Assembly: GCF_031877795.1 (NCBI RefSeq)
Contig: NC_133932.1
Coordinates: 89,991,994 to 90,055,993, forward strand
Origin: Strix aluco
Taxonomy: Eukaryota; Chordata; Aves; Strigiformes; Strigidae
DNA length: 64,000 nt
Direction: 5' to 3'
Both the position numbers and the translations under genes were made by a program. Below are positions 38,031-53,094 of the stretch, in pieces. Each line of letters opens with the position of its first letter. Position 1 is the first letter of the stretch. A model generated the notes under the pieces. It was given only the letters and a program-made list of their open reading frames with translations, searched no databases and was not told the origin of the DNA.

Positions 38031-40996
38031 TATCTTTGATAAAGGTATGTTTCTCAAAAAAATAGAACAAGGTACTTCATCTCAGTGTTGAAGCTCTTTT
38101 TTTTTTTTGGTAGGATATCTCAACTGATTAGCCCTTTCTGTCTGGAAAGTTGAGGAAAAGGCTACTTAAGGGCTAATTTTGCTCATCACAGAATAAGGGG
38201 GATAAGACGAAAGAGGGAAAAGATACTCAGCGGTTAATTCTAGGCATAGGAGACTAGTCTGTACTTTTGGAACCATGTTCACATGCTAGTCATATTCTCT
38301 TGGAGGTGAAAACCTTGTGAGCATAAACCACCATGCTAGTTCTGCAATGTGGCCATAACAGAAAAAAAAACAGACGGGTGCCCATCTCAGAAAGAAGAAT
38401 GAGTGACTGGGGATCAGGACCACGGCATGTCCAGCCATAAATCTATATCTTAATAAGTACATTGAGTAAGAATTAAGTGAGCTTATTTCCTTGTCATTTG
38501 GAATACTGCACAGTGAGAGCTTCCAGAAGTGCTGAATCATGTGCTGACAATACTGCTATTAAGCTGTTTACACTGGCAAATATAATAATAAGCAAGATGT
38601 TGGGAATTGAAAATGGGAGCCTCTGTAAAATCTGCAGGCAATGTTAAGTCTCAGAAAGAAGAGGAGATGCCAGCCAGGAGGAGAAACAGGTGAAAAATTA
38701 TTTGCAGAAACCTTTGTAAACTTAGAAACCAACAGATGTGAGAAACAATATTGCCTAAGATGCTGACTGATACTTTGAGAGAGTTTGTCTGGAACTAAGA
38801 AATAGTCCTTTGCTCCCTATACCTACAGATCTAAGATTGCTTTCCTAGATCCTTTTTCCATTGACCACATCTCAGCTGCATTTGAACTCAGGCATGCATC
38901 ATACTAGACTCGGACATGCATCACACCAAATTTCCTAGCCTTTGATATATACTGTACCAAGTTTAAACAGAAATGAAGCCCAGAATTGCAAGCTGAATGG
39001 GGCCTATAGTGTCTTCCAGCATTTTTTTCTGATATTTACAACTGAAGATGAAGATCTGGGTCTTGTGCAAGAATCCCAGCAAAAGTGAATGTAGCAGGTA
39101 TAGTGACAAGTCAGCAAGTACTACATGAATATGGCTGTAACTCTGGTGTCAACAAGCAACGCAAAATGTTGCTTAACTCAGCACACAAATGTCCACTTGG
39201 AAGGACGTGCTGGTCTTGACTATTTCAACTCTGAGACAAATGTCCCAGTCATGAAGGAAGCATGGTATTTGTTGGGCTCATTCGGACAACATCAGAGTTA
39301 CGAGTGATAGAAAAGCCGGTTCCAAATCCATAATGTACCAGTTGTTCTGACATATGAGCTCTCACATAGGTAAAGCATGTGTAGATAAGACCATGGTATC
39401 TGCATTTCAAAACAGTTTTGCCAAGCATGTGCTTTTCAGGATGTCTTTTAGAAACGCTATCTGATCTTAGCACTCTCAGAACTAGATAAAGAAAGTGTTA
39501 ATAATTCACTCTCCTTGAAAATCAAGGGATGCGTTGCCAGGATTCCAAGCACGTTCAGGACACTATAGGTGGGACTGGGCTCTTCAAATGGCAGCATCTG
39601 TTTGCAAGGTGAGCTGAATAGCTCTCCTGACTCTTCAGCCTTACAGCCCAGCGCATACAGTGCTACTGTTACGATTATCAGGCTTCAGGCTCTGTGTTAA
39701 GCTGACAACACAGGCCTTAGGACATGTCAGGATTCACCTGGACTTGTCTTGACCTACCTGGAGGTTGGGTTTAGTTTGTTTAGCTGTATCAGCAGTTGTC
39801 TGATAACCAGGTGACTTACCTGATTTGTTTCAGCCTTTCTTAGCTATGTACAGTTGAATGGTGTAACGCCTATTGTAATATACATTTTTATAAGTAGTAA
39901 ATACATGTAGTTTTTCTTTCTATAATGACCTATCTATAATGCTAGAATAAAAATGCAGTGTAGAGAAGCACAGGCATAGGATGACAACTGAAGCCTTGAA
40001 AGTGCAGACACAGGATGATAACAGAGGGCCCTGGGTCATAAACAACTCGGTAGTAGTCAGTTACTGACCATCAAAGGAATGCAACCTTGGGAGCTAGGTA
40101 AAACAATTTAGGTGTAACAAACAGAGCAAAGAACAGGAATCTGATATATGTAAAACATACCATACAGAGTAGATTTGGTTATAATATGGAAATGGGAACC
40201 AATGAATAAGGAGCAAGTGGACTGTGTTAGCAAGTACATAATAATGACACTAAGCAGTCCCAAGAGTAAGAACCAAGGAGTAAGAAACCATCAACACCAA
40301 CATCATATTTCCAGAAAAGAGGAGGAGGAACCCCCCAACATCATAATTCTTCCATGGATGACTTGTCATGACACCCTCCTCCCAAGATAGAAGCCATCAA
40401 TCTTAGGACATGATCTCTGTGTCACCAGAATGACAGTGGAAGGGTGAGCATAATGCTAGAGAAGGGGAAAATTACTACAAAGTTTGGGTATTTCGGTTTT
40501 CACTGTATCATTATTAAGTAATGTTTGGATAATTCAAACTATAATTGTTAGTATCATTGTACCCAGACTAATACTAATTCTTTGATTAGACTGTCAAGAC
40601 TTTAATTAGACTAGCAGTAAATTCCCAGTTCTGTGTAAAACACGTGACCCACATGAACTGCACAAGTTCCACACTGGCAGGGGCAACCTAAGCTGTAATT
40701 TAAATGCAGCAAATTAGTAACAAGTTTATAGAGACTGTGGGCAACCTAGACTTATAAAATTTAGTGCAACTATCAACTGTATTGACTGATTTCCACTGAC
40801 TGTAGTGGGAGCTTGGGCATCTAGCTCATAGATAGGCATCTAGCTATACCCCGTGTGCCTTCAAAAAGCTACAGAATGTGTGTTTTGACACTCTTATTGC
40901 ATAATTGAAAAGATCCCAGACAAGTGCGAGAAGGATTTATTTTTCTGATACCAGGGGATTAGCAATGGATGGATAGATGCTAAATAGAAAGGATAG
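38031..40996. other. Intergenic sequence, nothing recognised
   Basis: No gene or clear repeat seen. A T run lies at 38098-38109. The stretch at about 40000-40400 has a less AT-rich, mixed composition that could be an old LTR, but no ends or motifs support that. Confidence 0.5.
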
Positions 40997-41150
40997 AGTC
41001 ACAGAATCATGTAGGCTGGAAGGGAGATGCGGAGGTCAGCTAGTCCAACTCTCTGCTCAGAGCAGGCCCGATTAGATCAGGTTACTCAGGCCTTGCCCAG
41101 TCAAATTTTTGATATCTTCAAGGATGGAGAATCTGTTTCATTTGGAGTCC
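40997..41150 (-). mobile_element. CR1 LINE 3' end fragment, minus strand
   Basis: Begins agtcacagaatcatgtaggctggaag, the complement of a CR1 3' end with a degenerate octamer tail, followed by the 3' UTR block (ctagtccaactctctgctca, then ttcaaggatggag). About 150 bp remain. Confidence 0.85.
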
Positions 41151-44100
41151 ATATTTACTCCATTCTCTCAGTGTCAGAGGGAGGATGTTGGTCTAAATGT
41201 CTGTGGTGTTTTTTTCCTGACTTAGTATAGCTATACTGCTTTTGTACAATGTCAATTTTCTTCCTCCTTCAGCAGTTTTTGAAGATACAGTCATAATTCT
41301 GAGCAAGCACTCAGATGGAAGAAAGCTCCCCTCATATAAACTCCTCAAGTATTTTGTAGAAAAAGAAGCCAACGGACACAAAAAATTTGGAATCCTACCA
41401 AGGCATGAATATTTATAGCACCAGATGTTTGAATGAACTGGAAGACCCTTAACTCCATCTGAACCAGATGCCCATATGAACAGAGCTGAGAGGAGAAAAA
41501 GACAGCTTTTCAGGCTCTTTTCTGAATCAGAGAAATAAGAGTACCATTTAAGTAGGAGAGAGATATTTTTGTAATGGGGGTCTAGGGATATGTCACAGAA
41601 TTAGCCTCTACTAATTCTGAGAAGGCTATTTATCACCAGGGTGATAAGTTCGGATTTAGCAAAGGAAAAAGCTGTATGGATCTTTGCTGTAACTTGTTAC
41701 TCCACTGTTTCTAAACATTATACCTGACATTCATTACTGAAAAATATAGTGATTCATATGTCAGAGAGAATAATAGTGAATCAGTCTGTATTCAGGAAAT
41801 TGGTGTGGGTATCCTCTATCTTTTCTCCAAATCTACCAGGCAAATTAACATATCCAATAGATCAAGTTGCTAATTCATTTCATTATTAGTACTGTTGCCC
41901 CTGAAGGTGAGTAATTTTAGTGTCTGTGTATGTAAACTCCATTAGAATTGGTTTACGTGATCATAACATCAGTCATCATGTAAGAGCTCTTAAATCTGCA
42001 AGACTTAGATTAAATACCTATACCAGAAAAGAAGTATTTCTATGCAAAACCAAATGATTAGGGCAATAATATCAATGAGTCAGAGCCTATCAATGGCCTC
42101 AATACTAAGTGACTGGCTTATTTCCCAACAGCATGAATAGGAGAAGTAAACCCACTAAGCAGTGACTAGGTTTTCTTTCATTCTTTGTGTCTTCAGTACA
42201 GAAGTCTGGCAATATTCAGGACACAAGCATAATCCCAACCGACATTGCTAACTAGAACATGTGTTAAATATGTGCACTATGTACACCACAGCTGGAATAT
42301 TCATAGGCAAGTGCTCAAACTTGGTTCTTCAGAAAAATAAACCACTATATGTTGCTTTTGTATTGAATTTCACGCAGAGTTCAAGATTTGAAATACCTGC
42401 CTCCAAATCTGTGACTGATTTATGTCCACGATAACCAAGAAAAGATGCAGAACCACAACTGCTCTCTGCTGTTTTACAAAACAAAGCAAGGGAAAGTGAG
42501 TGTAATGATTGCTTGTGATTTTTGAGTAATCACTCCATGACTAAGTATCTCTTGTAGACTGTAAAATCTGTCAGGACTTTCCCTTCTTTTTGCTTCAAAG
42601 TGCAAGGTGTAATCTAATTTTCTCTCATAGTAACACACAGACAATAATACAATGTCCAGTTTCCCTTTCTGAGAGCAAAACAGTAGAGGCATCTTATGTG
42701 CAGCACCTCAGCACCAGATACCTCATCAAGAGGGTGACAATGGATGCAAAATGAGATGAATAGAAGTTTTCTTGTGTTTTATGAAAGCACATAAAGTTAG
42801 TTTTCTAAGGCCATAGGAGGATCTTAAATGTCTGGCTTGATTTTAAGACAGCTAAACACACATGTAGTTGATGGCAATGAGTGTTTAAGGTTATTTCTGA
42901 ATTGCTGGTAAATGTAGTGGAATTGCTGTTGCTGTGAACCCTGCTGTAGAAAATTCATAAAGGCACAGGAATGAACTCTTCCTGAAGGACCATTTCCTTC
43001 CCATAAATTTCTATGGAACAAAAGCAAATTTCCTGCAAAAGATCTCATTCACCTCGGTGAGAGCAGAATTGGGTACCTGAAAAGGAAAGAGGATAAAAAC
43101 AAGGTTACTTAGCAGCTAACTGTAGGGGGTAGTATGTTTTCCCTGTCTACTGCAGAAGAGCTACTACATTGTCTGGCATTCCCCTGAAGCAGTGTCCTTG
43201 TCTGCAGAGAGGCTGGATGAAAGCTCTTGCATCACCTTTTATCAGAGGGAGGCACAAATGCTAAAGATGTGCCAAAGTACACATTAGTATTTGATTTTTT
43301 AAAAATACCATTGTGTCCAAAGCTGAAGAACAAATAGAATTTTATATTTTCCTGTATTTTGGTACAATAATATGTTGTCACTTCAGCCAAGTATGAATAA
43401 TTCATTCAGTGAATCTCTATCATTTCTTTCTAAATGAGCCTACAATAAGATAATAGTGCCTTTTGCAACAACAGTTAGTACCACAATAGTAGAACTTCCT
43501 AAGGTTAAAATAAGCAAGGCTAAAATAAACATCTTTGAACTGTAAGGGCCAGATACTTTGCATGTCCCTAACTGTTTTGATATGCCCAAAGGTATGAAGC
43601 AGCTCTAAAAACAGGATTTGTAAATCCCTCTGAAATAAATTCTCAGGTGTCATCAAGCTTCTATATTGCTTCGAAACTTTTTTCCCCACTTTTTTTTTTT
43701 TTTTTAAGAATTATTTTTTGGAATAAAGTAGATAGATATTCCATGAATCAGAACACAGATCACTGGAATTTAAAGAAAACATAGCTGTAAGACACTATTA
43801 ACTTATGACAGTTATTAAGACTTGCCCCGGTTGATGGGAAAGTAAGGCTGGATTACTGCATTTATTTCCTTTCGTTGTCTCCCGTCATATTATAGTTGTA
43901 CTACACAGCCAGATCAACTGGAAATGCTAGATTAAACAAACAAACAAACAAACAAACCCCCCCATGCTTTTTCCATCATTTGAGAATCTATGTGAGGGTC
44001 ACCTGAAATGCCCTAGGATACTTAGGTCATCCTAACAGAACTTTGGGGATACCTCAGCTTTTTGAGGTGTCAAATCGCATCTATCTGAGAAACCTGAGGG

Positions 44101-45699
44101 CCTTTGAAATGGCAACTGAAAGTTGAGGCAACTGTAGCAAGTTTTTGTATCTTTCCTAATTCTCTTCCTTCTTCCACCCGGCTTAGGAAGCCCACACAGC
44201 AGCCTCTTAAGAAATGAAGAAGCAGCTCACAGTTGCAATTCATTTTATAATTGACAAAATTATGTTTCTGAGATAGCTTCTTTTAAAAAAAAAAAGTTCT
44301 CAAAGATCAAAAATTGACAGACTGGCTTAAATTGTCACAGAAACAAATGATTAGTAAATGAAACAGCAACAGGCTAACAACAAAGGCCCAGAAGGGGAAA
44401 ATATTGTATAGATCCGTAACTATTTCCATTAGCAAGCTATTACAAAAAATGCCAAGACAAATAATGGGTCATTTTAAATTATGCAGCTGTTACATAAAGG
44501 AGGAAAGGTGTGTAGGGAGAGATAATATCCTGAAAAGAGGCTTTTATGCTTGCCTTTTTCCTGGTTCTAGCACTTATCTAGTAAATTAAAATCTCCCTCC
44601 CACAGACATTGCCTCATTTCTATTCTTGGTCTATCATGAAAATCACAATGCTACTTCCACACATATTTTATAAATCAAATAAATGGTAAACTTTAGAAGA
44701 GATAGAGCAAGAGATCAAGAATACTGAGAACGGCCAGGACTTGAGCTGTCAGATTCTCTTTCCTAGCCATTGTCTGGCTCTGTTGGAAAATACCTTTTTT
44801 CCTGGGATTTGTTGGATAATAAAAGTTGGTCCTGTAATATTCCTTCCTGGAATCTACCTGGGTTCCAATCAAGTATTAATGAAAAGTAAAAACTAGTCTA
44901 ATAGCTTCTACCTCTCAACCATTTCATATTTAAGGAATATCTTTAGCTTGCATACTCATATTGACTTCTTTTCTGTATTAGATATGTAGAATTCTTAGAT
45001 ATGCTTTACATATGCAAAATGATAAATTCAGAAGATGCTTTGAAAGATTATGATGCCAGCTGGTGGCCACTTAACTTTTGTCTGTCAGAATACTAATAAG
45101 GGAAGTTGACTGTGAAGCTGTAAAGTGCTGAAAGGCAGTAAAAAAAAGAACAGAACCTTGGCACAATAAGGAATAGAAAAAAAATAGCTGAGTTGCTCAT
45201 AAAATACAGTGTTTTGGAGGAATCCAAATAAAGAGGGATATCAGGTGATATTTATAAAACAGACTTGTGGATTTTAAAACTATGTGAATGTTATGGATGA
45301 TCTTGATGCAAACAAAGAGGCCATTGGATAGTATGGCAACAGGAATGATATGAACAGGGTTTTGATAAAGGCTGGAAAAGAACAACTGAGAACTGATGTG
45401 CTTCAGAGGTCATATGTCTTTGGAAACAGAATCTCTGAAAAATATGATAAGGCAGAAGAAAGGCCAAGGACAGCCATGGCCTCTAGGTCATACAAAATGT
45501 CCTACTCCCTCAGGATCTTGTTCCCAAAACCTGCCAATAGCAGATGTGCAGAGAAGAGGGTAAGAACAAGACAAGTATCTCGTGACACATCCCCAGAATA
45601 TTTGCTCAGCTCCCAGCAACCTGTGGTTACAAACTGTATGTACCATCTTTCTAACAGACCCCCATAGGTTTTTCTTCAATAAATTTCTTCATTGCTTTT
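41151..45699. other. Intergenic sequence, no gene recognised
   Basis: AT-rich; contains a T run at 43690-43706 and an (AAAC)n microsatellite at 43934-43957. Open frames are short and without family signature. The 105-codon plus-strand frame at 45350-45667 has no recognisable domain. Confidence 0.6.
43934..43957. repeat. (AAAC)n microsatellite followed by a C run
   Basis: Six AAAC/AACA units in a row, followed by ccccccc. Confidence 0.9.
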
Positions 45700-45990
45700 T
45701 GAACTCTTGTGGCATTTTAATATTCTAGTGCCACATGGCCAAGACTTCTACACTGTATGAAGAAGTATTTCCTCTTCTGTTTTTTCTATCCATCACATTT
45801 ATTTGATACCCCTTATGTATTTTTCTCAAAGGGACAATGAGCAGTTGATCTCTATTCACACTTCCCACCCTACTTATGTAGACTGCTGTCATCTTTCTCT
45901 TGGTCTTCTTTTTTTCAGACCTCCTAGATCTGAAAGAGCCAGTGAAGAGCTGGTGGTAAAAGCACTGCATATGAGGCTCTCTGAAGGAGA
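45700..45990 (-). mobile_element. Possible ancient CR1/L3-type LINE 3' relic, minus strand
   Basis: On the + strand the order of short blocks (aagtatttcctcttctg, catttatttgataccccttat, gtagactgctgtcat, then tcttctttttttcagacctc) resembles the complement of the 3' end of old CR1/L3-like elements shared by amniotes, in which the last codons cover the KYLKG and SDRTR region. Divergence is high and no intact motif remains, so this is a pattern-based call. Confidence 0.4.
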
Positions 45991-48900
45991 TGGAGTAGGG
46001 CAAAAGGAATATGGGAAGATATCACTGAACTGGAGAAGACGAGCTGATGGAGAATGAAAACGGGCATCTTTTAATTTCTAATACTACAGTTATAGACCAG
46101 TTGAGGGAAGATGTGAGTAATCTTCTTAATTATCTTAAAAGAAAACACCTTCTTCTGGAAGCAAATATGGAAGAAATACTTTAAAAAATAAACTGAAGAG
46201 GAAATTAGATTGCTTGGGAACAGCAAGATAACACATACTGGTAAATCTCTTCATTAACTATAAAATGCATAAGATAACAAAAAGACTTAAGCTAGGTTTA
46301 GTAGTCTGAAGATATCTCAGTGGAACAGATGAATACTAACACATACCAATTTATGAGAAAGCTTGATGAAATTAAATCGAAAGATTATCATGGCATCTCT
46401 ACCATTAATGCCATCTTCATTACATTATCCCAAAATCAAAGGAAATGAGAAGGGAACATCAATATGGGATTTAGAATAAATGTACCCCTGGGGGATCAAA
46501 TATTTTACATTTGTCAGCTACTCAAGAAAAAGATGGAAAATACTATTAAATATATTGATTTTATCAAATGTGAAAATATGCACATTATGACATTCTGTAA
46601 AATAGCCTTGGGTTTTGATGAAAAATTTGGAATCCTAAAACATTTGAATGATAAAATTAGATGCTTGGAGCTGAAAAATGTACTATATAGATAGAGGGAG
46701 AAATCTCTCTTCAGTGTTGTGTCAGTTTATGAGTACTCTGGGATATGCTCTATCCTCTTTGAAGTAACTACTGAAAAATGATTTAATCAAAGGTAAACTT
46801 TTCAGAATATCACAACTGCAGAAGAGTTCTACCATCTTTTTAGATATGCTAATTATTTGGTTATCATAGGAGATACATATAACAGAAAAAAAATTATTGG
46901 ATTAAGCTGACAAATTATATTAGCCACCAGCCTGTAAACATAAATATCAGTAAAGTAAAGCAATTTTAAAACCTACAAGCATTAACTGAGAATCATTTGG
47001 GGACAGAGTAAATTAAGGCCTGGGTGCACAGACAGAATGCTTATAATTATTCTTCAGATAATTTTAGCTCCAAAATTAATTGCAAAAGACTGTGTCATAT
47101 AGAAGATTCTTAAAAGTTTTGTTTTCTATGGTTGGAACATTTGAGTAAGAAAGACAATTCAATATATTATAAAGTACCAGTTTATATTTGTGTTAGTGAA
47201 TACTTTTTTTTCATTAAATTTATAGGAACATAATTGTCATTTGAATTTTCCATCCCTTCTTCCAGAATACCTTGAAATAGTAAATAAGTTCAAAAGGAAG
47301 GACACACTCAAATGTCATTTTCCTAGGAAACACGCTGATTCTTTCACTCTCCCTGGACATGTTTCCATTGTGGGTTTTTAAAGTACCATCACCCTTCAAA
47401 GACTGCTGAAGAATCTGTGTTCTTTAACAGAACTAAAAATCTGAGAAGTCGTACCAACCGAAAAACTAGAGTAGAAGTGTCTGATGCAATGCTGTACAAT
47501 ACTGATACAACTGTTTTTCTTACTAAAGCAACCTGAGGATTAATGAACATCAAAATACTTAGGCGCAAGTTATCCCCTTAATATTTTCATGGTTCACTAA
47601 AGCTAGAAGAAGCTGTGCACTTCAAGGAGTGAAATCTGGGCAGTGGGGGGTTTTTTCCCCTCTTGAGCATCTAACATGAGGATTTATTTTACATATTTGC
47701 AGCTTGAAAGTTGTTAGTTCATCTGCTAGTTTTTAGACATAACCTGCTTGAAAATGCTGTGCTGTAACTGTATAAACAAGTATGTAAGTATAAATAAAAT
47801 AAGTATAAGCAAACCAAGTCAAGTCATTTATGTTGCTAATTTTGTCACAACTGTTTGCTGGTGATAACCTGAGTCTTTCTGTGTGCATAAATTCTGTGCA
47901 AATGGTCAGTGGAAGGAGCATTTCTGGGCACTGACTGAGCAGCCAGAGGAGAGGAGAGCCAATACAGTGCTTGGGGGAGTGATCCAGCTGGTAGCTGGCA
48001 TGGCTCCTAGCCATCAAGTTTCCTCCTGCATTAAGGAAGAACTCTTTGCCCTGCGCTTGTTCAGTTATTCAGGCCAACATCTTTTTGAAAAATAGGTCTA
48101 TAATTAGGCACTAAATCCATACATTCAATTTAAGCAATTGGACTTTCTGAATTGTCAGGCATCTGGAAATTTCCACATCAGCTGGCTGGTCTATATTAAG
48201 AAATCAAATGTACCAAGGACTGTTCTTTGGCATTAAAGGCAATTGGCATGGGGCAGCCCCCACCCCCACATCTGTGTGGCTTGGCTCTCCAGAACAGGGT
48301 GGTCTGGCCTAAATTGCCTGTTGGGAACAGTCTCTTACCCATGCTATTACCCAAACCATGCCTGGGAACTGTTAGAAAGCTGGGCAAAGCCCAGAATTCT
48401 CTAAGGGATTGTACTTGCAGTTTAATGATATAAACCATTAAATTACAGTGCCTAAGGATACTCCCCAGGCTTTTTAAATTGCTAACACAGGCATGGCTAG
48501 TAAGCACTCCTAGGTGCTCAGGATTTCTAAAAACAAGGACATTTCTGGGTTTTTTTTTTCCCTTACTCTTTTACTGTTCCCCTTTGGAGAAGATTAGTCT
48601 AAGCCACTTAGTTTCTTTACTAGTATCAGTGAGTAAAGACCTTCCATTATATCTTTCCCACTAGACTAGGATGTTCCTCCCAGCTTGTTACCACCTCACT
48701 TTCTTATATATGGGGTTACACATTAATCTGTGAAAGTTAGACATGGACTGGTACAGTAATTTGGAGATTCAGTTCCTTGTACTGTACTTTTTAGGCAGCC
48801 AGGCTGTGATCCTCTTGCTTGTATTAAACAGTACTTTACTCTGAGTAGTCCACTGATGTCAGCGCGATTGCTTCTGGTGGAAATAAATAAAAATGGTGAA

Positions 48901-51900
48901 CAACACTGCTATATGTAGTTCCTGGGAGTCACTCCCCACCTTATTTTCCATGGGTTTATGTTTGGTTTGGGTCTCTGTCACACAGCAGTTGAAATTTGAA
49001 GCCTTTCACAATGTAGTAAATCAATAAAGGAAGGGAAAAATAGATCACAATGCTGGTTTAAAAGTTAAAAATTAAAGATGTCCATGGTAAGACTGAAGCT
49101 ATATAAAAAAGAAGAAAGGTCAGTCAGCCAAGTATTTGCATCTCTTCATGCCCATTTAAGCTTTCTAGCAAAAATAAACATACAGCTATTTGGTTTGAAA
49201 GACAAAATGTCATAAACTTCCCAAAGACAACTCTTACAAAGTTACCTTTGTGAATTGCTCAGTTTCACTTGTGAGCAGAAATGTAACCTCAGTTCCTCAA
49301 ATGTCTTCGGGCAATGGCCAGCACAAGTGGGTGGCACAAAATGTACTGATGGGGACTGTGTCACGTGAGGACAGAAGGACTAGTCAAAAGAGCACTGCCA
49401 TCGGGATTATATGTAAGGAAACCAGGAAAATTCCTAGATTTAACTGGCGTTAAAGAGTTGGGTCAGAGTCTAATCACATGTTTTAAGAAAACAAAGCTCT
49501 TTCAGACCACAGATTGTTTTGAAATTTCTTCTTTTTAGTATTTAGAAAGTCTGAGAAAGAGAACAGTGGTCTACGTGTATTGAAGTCTACAGTGGTCCAA
49601 TATGCCATAGAAAGTGGCAATGAGGACATGTCCAGTTCTTCCATAACTGATAATTGTAATCTGAAAGTTGACTCAAACTGAGTTCAATCATTTTAATTTA
49701 AAATTTAATTTGTAAGTTCTCTTATCTTCCATTTGGATGAAGACTACAAAAATTCATAAAAGAGACTCCTATTCTTCCTGATTTGCTATTAAAAAAATTT
49801 TGTCAAAGCTGTCTACTTATTCTGGTACCAATCTGAGAGAATTTTCTACACATGAGATCTTGAAACTGTGTTTTTCAGTTCTATAATACTGTAAAAAAGA
49901 GCAGCCAAATGGCAACAAAAGCTTAGATTAAGGCATCAGTTTCCTCTGTAAGTAAGTAAAAAGACACTGCTCCCTATTGAGAGTGTAGCAAGCCTTAGGA
50001 TCCCTCAGACAAAGGAAAAAAAATCTTTACAGAACTTTCAGGAGAAACTTTTAAGCATCTGGTACAATTATTAAAGTGGCTGCCTATTGTGCTTACATCT
50101 CCAGCTCAGTTGCTCCAGTGCATCAGTTGTGCAAACACTGATAGAAAAAGGAGCTGGAAAATATTTAGTATATTTTTCTCTGTTCTTCAGAGATGCTTTT
50201 GGTCTTTTTTTTTTTTTCTTCCCCCCCCCCCCCCCCCCCCCCAAGGTGACATGCAGGGTAAAACGCATCCTTTTATTAGGCCAGTGAAGTAAGGAGAACT
50301 GAACCAGATATTATTTTTCGCAAAGCATATAGATGTTTAATGTTTATACTGAAAACTTCCTTATAGACTGTCCTATAGTCAATCAAACTAATGAAGATAT
50401 TTCATGTATAAGAACTACTGAAATCTTGATTCTCATTTTTTTATCTAGAAGTCTTCATATTAAGACTGTGTAGAGGGCCACACATTGATTTTTGAGACTC
50501 CAAACTCCATTTGAAACTGTAATGTTCAAAATGCTTGTGTGACATCAGTAACATAATTAGAAAAGGAGTAACACCTGGCAAAGTAGAAAGGCATTACAAA
50601 TAGGTGCATAGAATTGTTACATGTTCTTCTATAGCCACAATATTAATTTTCTTAATTTTTTTATTTGAACAACATAAAAAAATTGAATACATTATTAGAG
50701 CATTATGATGGAAATTATAAGTAGCAATCACAGTCATTATCAAAACAGTTTTTTCTAAAAAAATTAAATAAGCAAGAATCTAGTATGATTTTTTTATTTT
50801 TCATAGCCATAAAAAAAAAATCTGGCTAGGCACTCCAGTTTACTGTCTAATGAGCTTTTCCATATAAATCAGGACTGAAATCCATGTTTCTAAACACCTC
50901 TCAAATTATCATAGGACTTGAAGTGATAGTGTCCTGATTAACAGTCATTTTCTGTTTTATTGTAGCATATATTTTGCAGGGCAGGGATAAGCAACTGAGT
51001 GGGAGTAACTGCTTCCGTATTTGAGCAATGTCTGCTTTAATAACTAAGGACACGAGTATCAGTTTTACCAACCAGGCTTTTAATGAAAAATATAGAAGTC
51101 TTGTATGAGAGCACATTTAACACTACTTATTTTCATTTTTGCTGTTCAAGTAGATGATTGTTCTGCATATATCCACAAAAGTACAGACTGGTTCAGTTTA
51201 GTGGAAAGAGAAGCTGCAGAGTTCCATATCTAGAGATAGTTCAGATTAATCATTGGACTGAATTCAGTAAAAATCATAAAGACAAACGAAGACTGAGCAT
51301 ATAGTTTTTGCTGTAAAACCTGACAGTTTTTCTGTGAACGTCTACTGGAAATACAATGTTATTTAACCTACTACAATTGTAAGAAACATGAAAGGAGGAA
51401 GAGAAGTGTTTGAATCCTAAATGGATAATTATAACAATACTAGCATGAAAAAAAGTAAACCTAGACTAGCAGGATCTGTCCTAGCCCACACATGGTCAAG
51501 AGTCAATATTTGAAAGAAAAATTCTGAAGTAATAAGAATAATTAATTTTGCTGAGTGATAAATATGTTTCCTACAAAGAAAATGTGACTTCTGCAGTGTT
51601 CTTCAGGTAAATAACTAAAGCATGTTAGTACAGAAGGATTCTTGTGTATGGCAGTTGTTCCAGTGAAGACCTTGCAACAATGAATGCATTAATGTTGCCA
51701 AGTAACAATAATAAAAAAGATAATTTTGGACAGTGTTCGCTTTCTATGACACATCTATGATATAATATAAAGGATGGTCTTCTGACATATAAAGCATGGG
51801 TATTTAGTGAAGCAGGTAGGAGGAAAATTTGTAAAATATAGCTCAAATATTCTTTCAGATAGTTCTTTATCAAGACTTACCCTGCATACATTTTCCCAAG

Positions 51901-53094
51901 TGTAAAATTTGCACGTATATAAGTGTTTTCAAGACTGACGACCAAAAAATAGGATGATTCAACTTTTGAAGGAGAGCACTTTCACAAAGTGAAAAAGGAA
52001 AGCAATATTATTTGCACGGGTATCTGTGAAGTAATTTTAACTACTCAGTTGTTAAAAGACTTGGCAGGGGAGTATGTTTACACTCATGTTTTAAAACAAT
52101 TCTTTCCTACCTTTATCCTTCTGTTCCTTTCTTAATCATAAGAAGAATCGGTCCAAACAAACAACTCTTGCAACCTAATACAGAATAAAATACACTCTCA
52201 TTCTAGAGACATACACGTGAGTCCAAGCAGCATCCTAACCCTAAAGAGAGCTGAACATGGCTTGAAAGGTGCTGAGGGTTCTCAGTTTCCATTGGCAGTA
52301 GAACTGTGTATGCAACTAGTGTTTAAAGCAATGCAAGTACTCAGACTAGCTAAATCTGAGACACATAGTAGGACTACTTGTATTCTTGGAGTTAAGCACC
52401 CACATAATTTCTAAGAAATCACAAAATCACATCTTTTCATCCAGTATTTTTCATTTAATCTGTATGGTATATACCAACAAACATGTTACTTCAGGGGAGA
52501 TGATTTTTTACCAATTTAGTTATTTAGGAGGCATTTTCCTTATAACAGGTTAGCAAAATAGATGCAAGTCAGTCCCTAAGTTAGAGTTTTCTGTAACAGT
52601 CTAGTACAAAAATAATCCATCAACATGTACAAAGTCTACAGTTTACAATAATTGTGGAAACAAAATGTACACATCTACGGATGAAATATCAAAAATAAAA
52701 GAATGGTAATCGGTCCTTCTTTCTGTCCTCAGAAATCTTTGCACCCTGTTGTGAATTAGCAATACAAACAAACTTCAAAAGGAAATACACATTCTCAAGG
52801 CTCAGTCACATATGTGCCTTGGGGTGCTAATGTTTGAAGACAAAATACACCATGTAGAAGCAAGAGTTGTGTCAGAAACACCTATGCTTTCAAATGCAGT
52901 ATCACATTCTTGCTTTGAATTAGGATGAGCAAAGATGTTGTTGCTTGAATCACCAAGAAAAAGGTACTAACATGCAAAGCAACAGAAGAAAAGCTAAAAG
53001 TCCTAAAGCACGAAACACTAACGAGGCATGAAAAACCATGTTTATAATTAAGCTAAAGACATAGTTTTGAAAAGTCTAGAAATCAGAGTGGTAT
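45991..53094. other. Intergenic sequence, no gene recognised
   Basis: 7 kb, AT-rich. It contains a T13/C22 homopolymer pair at 50204-50242 and short A/T runs. The stretch at 48190-48440 is relatively GC-rich and may be an old repeat, but I cannot name it. No coding exon or RNA gene recognised. Confidence 0.55.
50204..50242. repeat. Adjacent poly-T and poly-C tracts
   Basis: About 14 T, then cttc, then 22 C at 50221-50242. On the minus strand this is G22 followed by A-rich sequence. The polyproline, polyglycine and polylysine frames across it are artefacts of the homopolymers. Confidence 0.9.

Noticed and set aside
40000..40400. Possible LTR or other old repeat
   Set aside because: Mixed composition is suggestive, but no ends, motifs or duplicated flanks could be identified.
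45350..45667. 105-codon plus-strand frame
   Set aside because: No recognisable domain, no splice or promoter context; adjacent to a likely ancient LINE relic.
50071..50292. Frames with polyproline, polyglycine or polylysine
   Set aside because: Produced by the T14/C22 homopolymers only.
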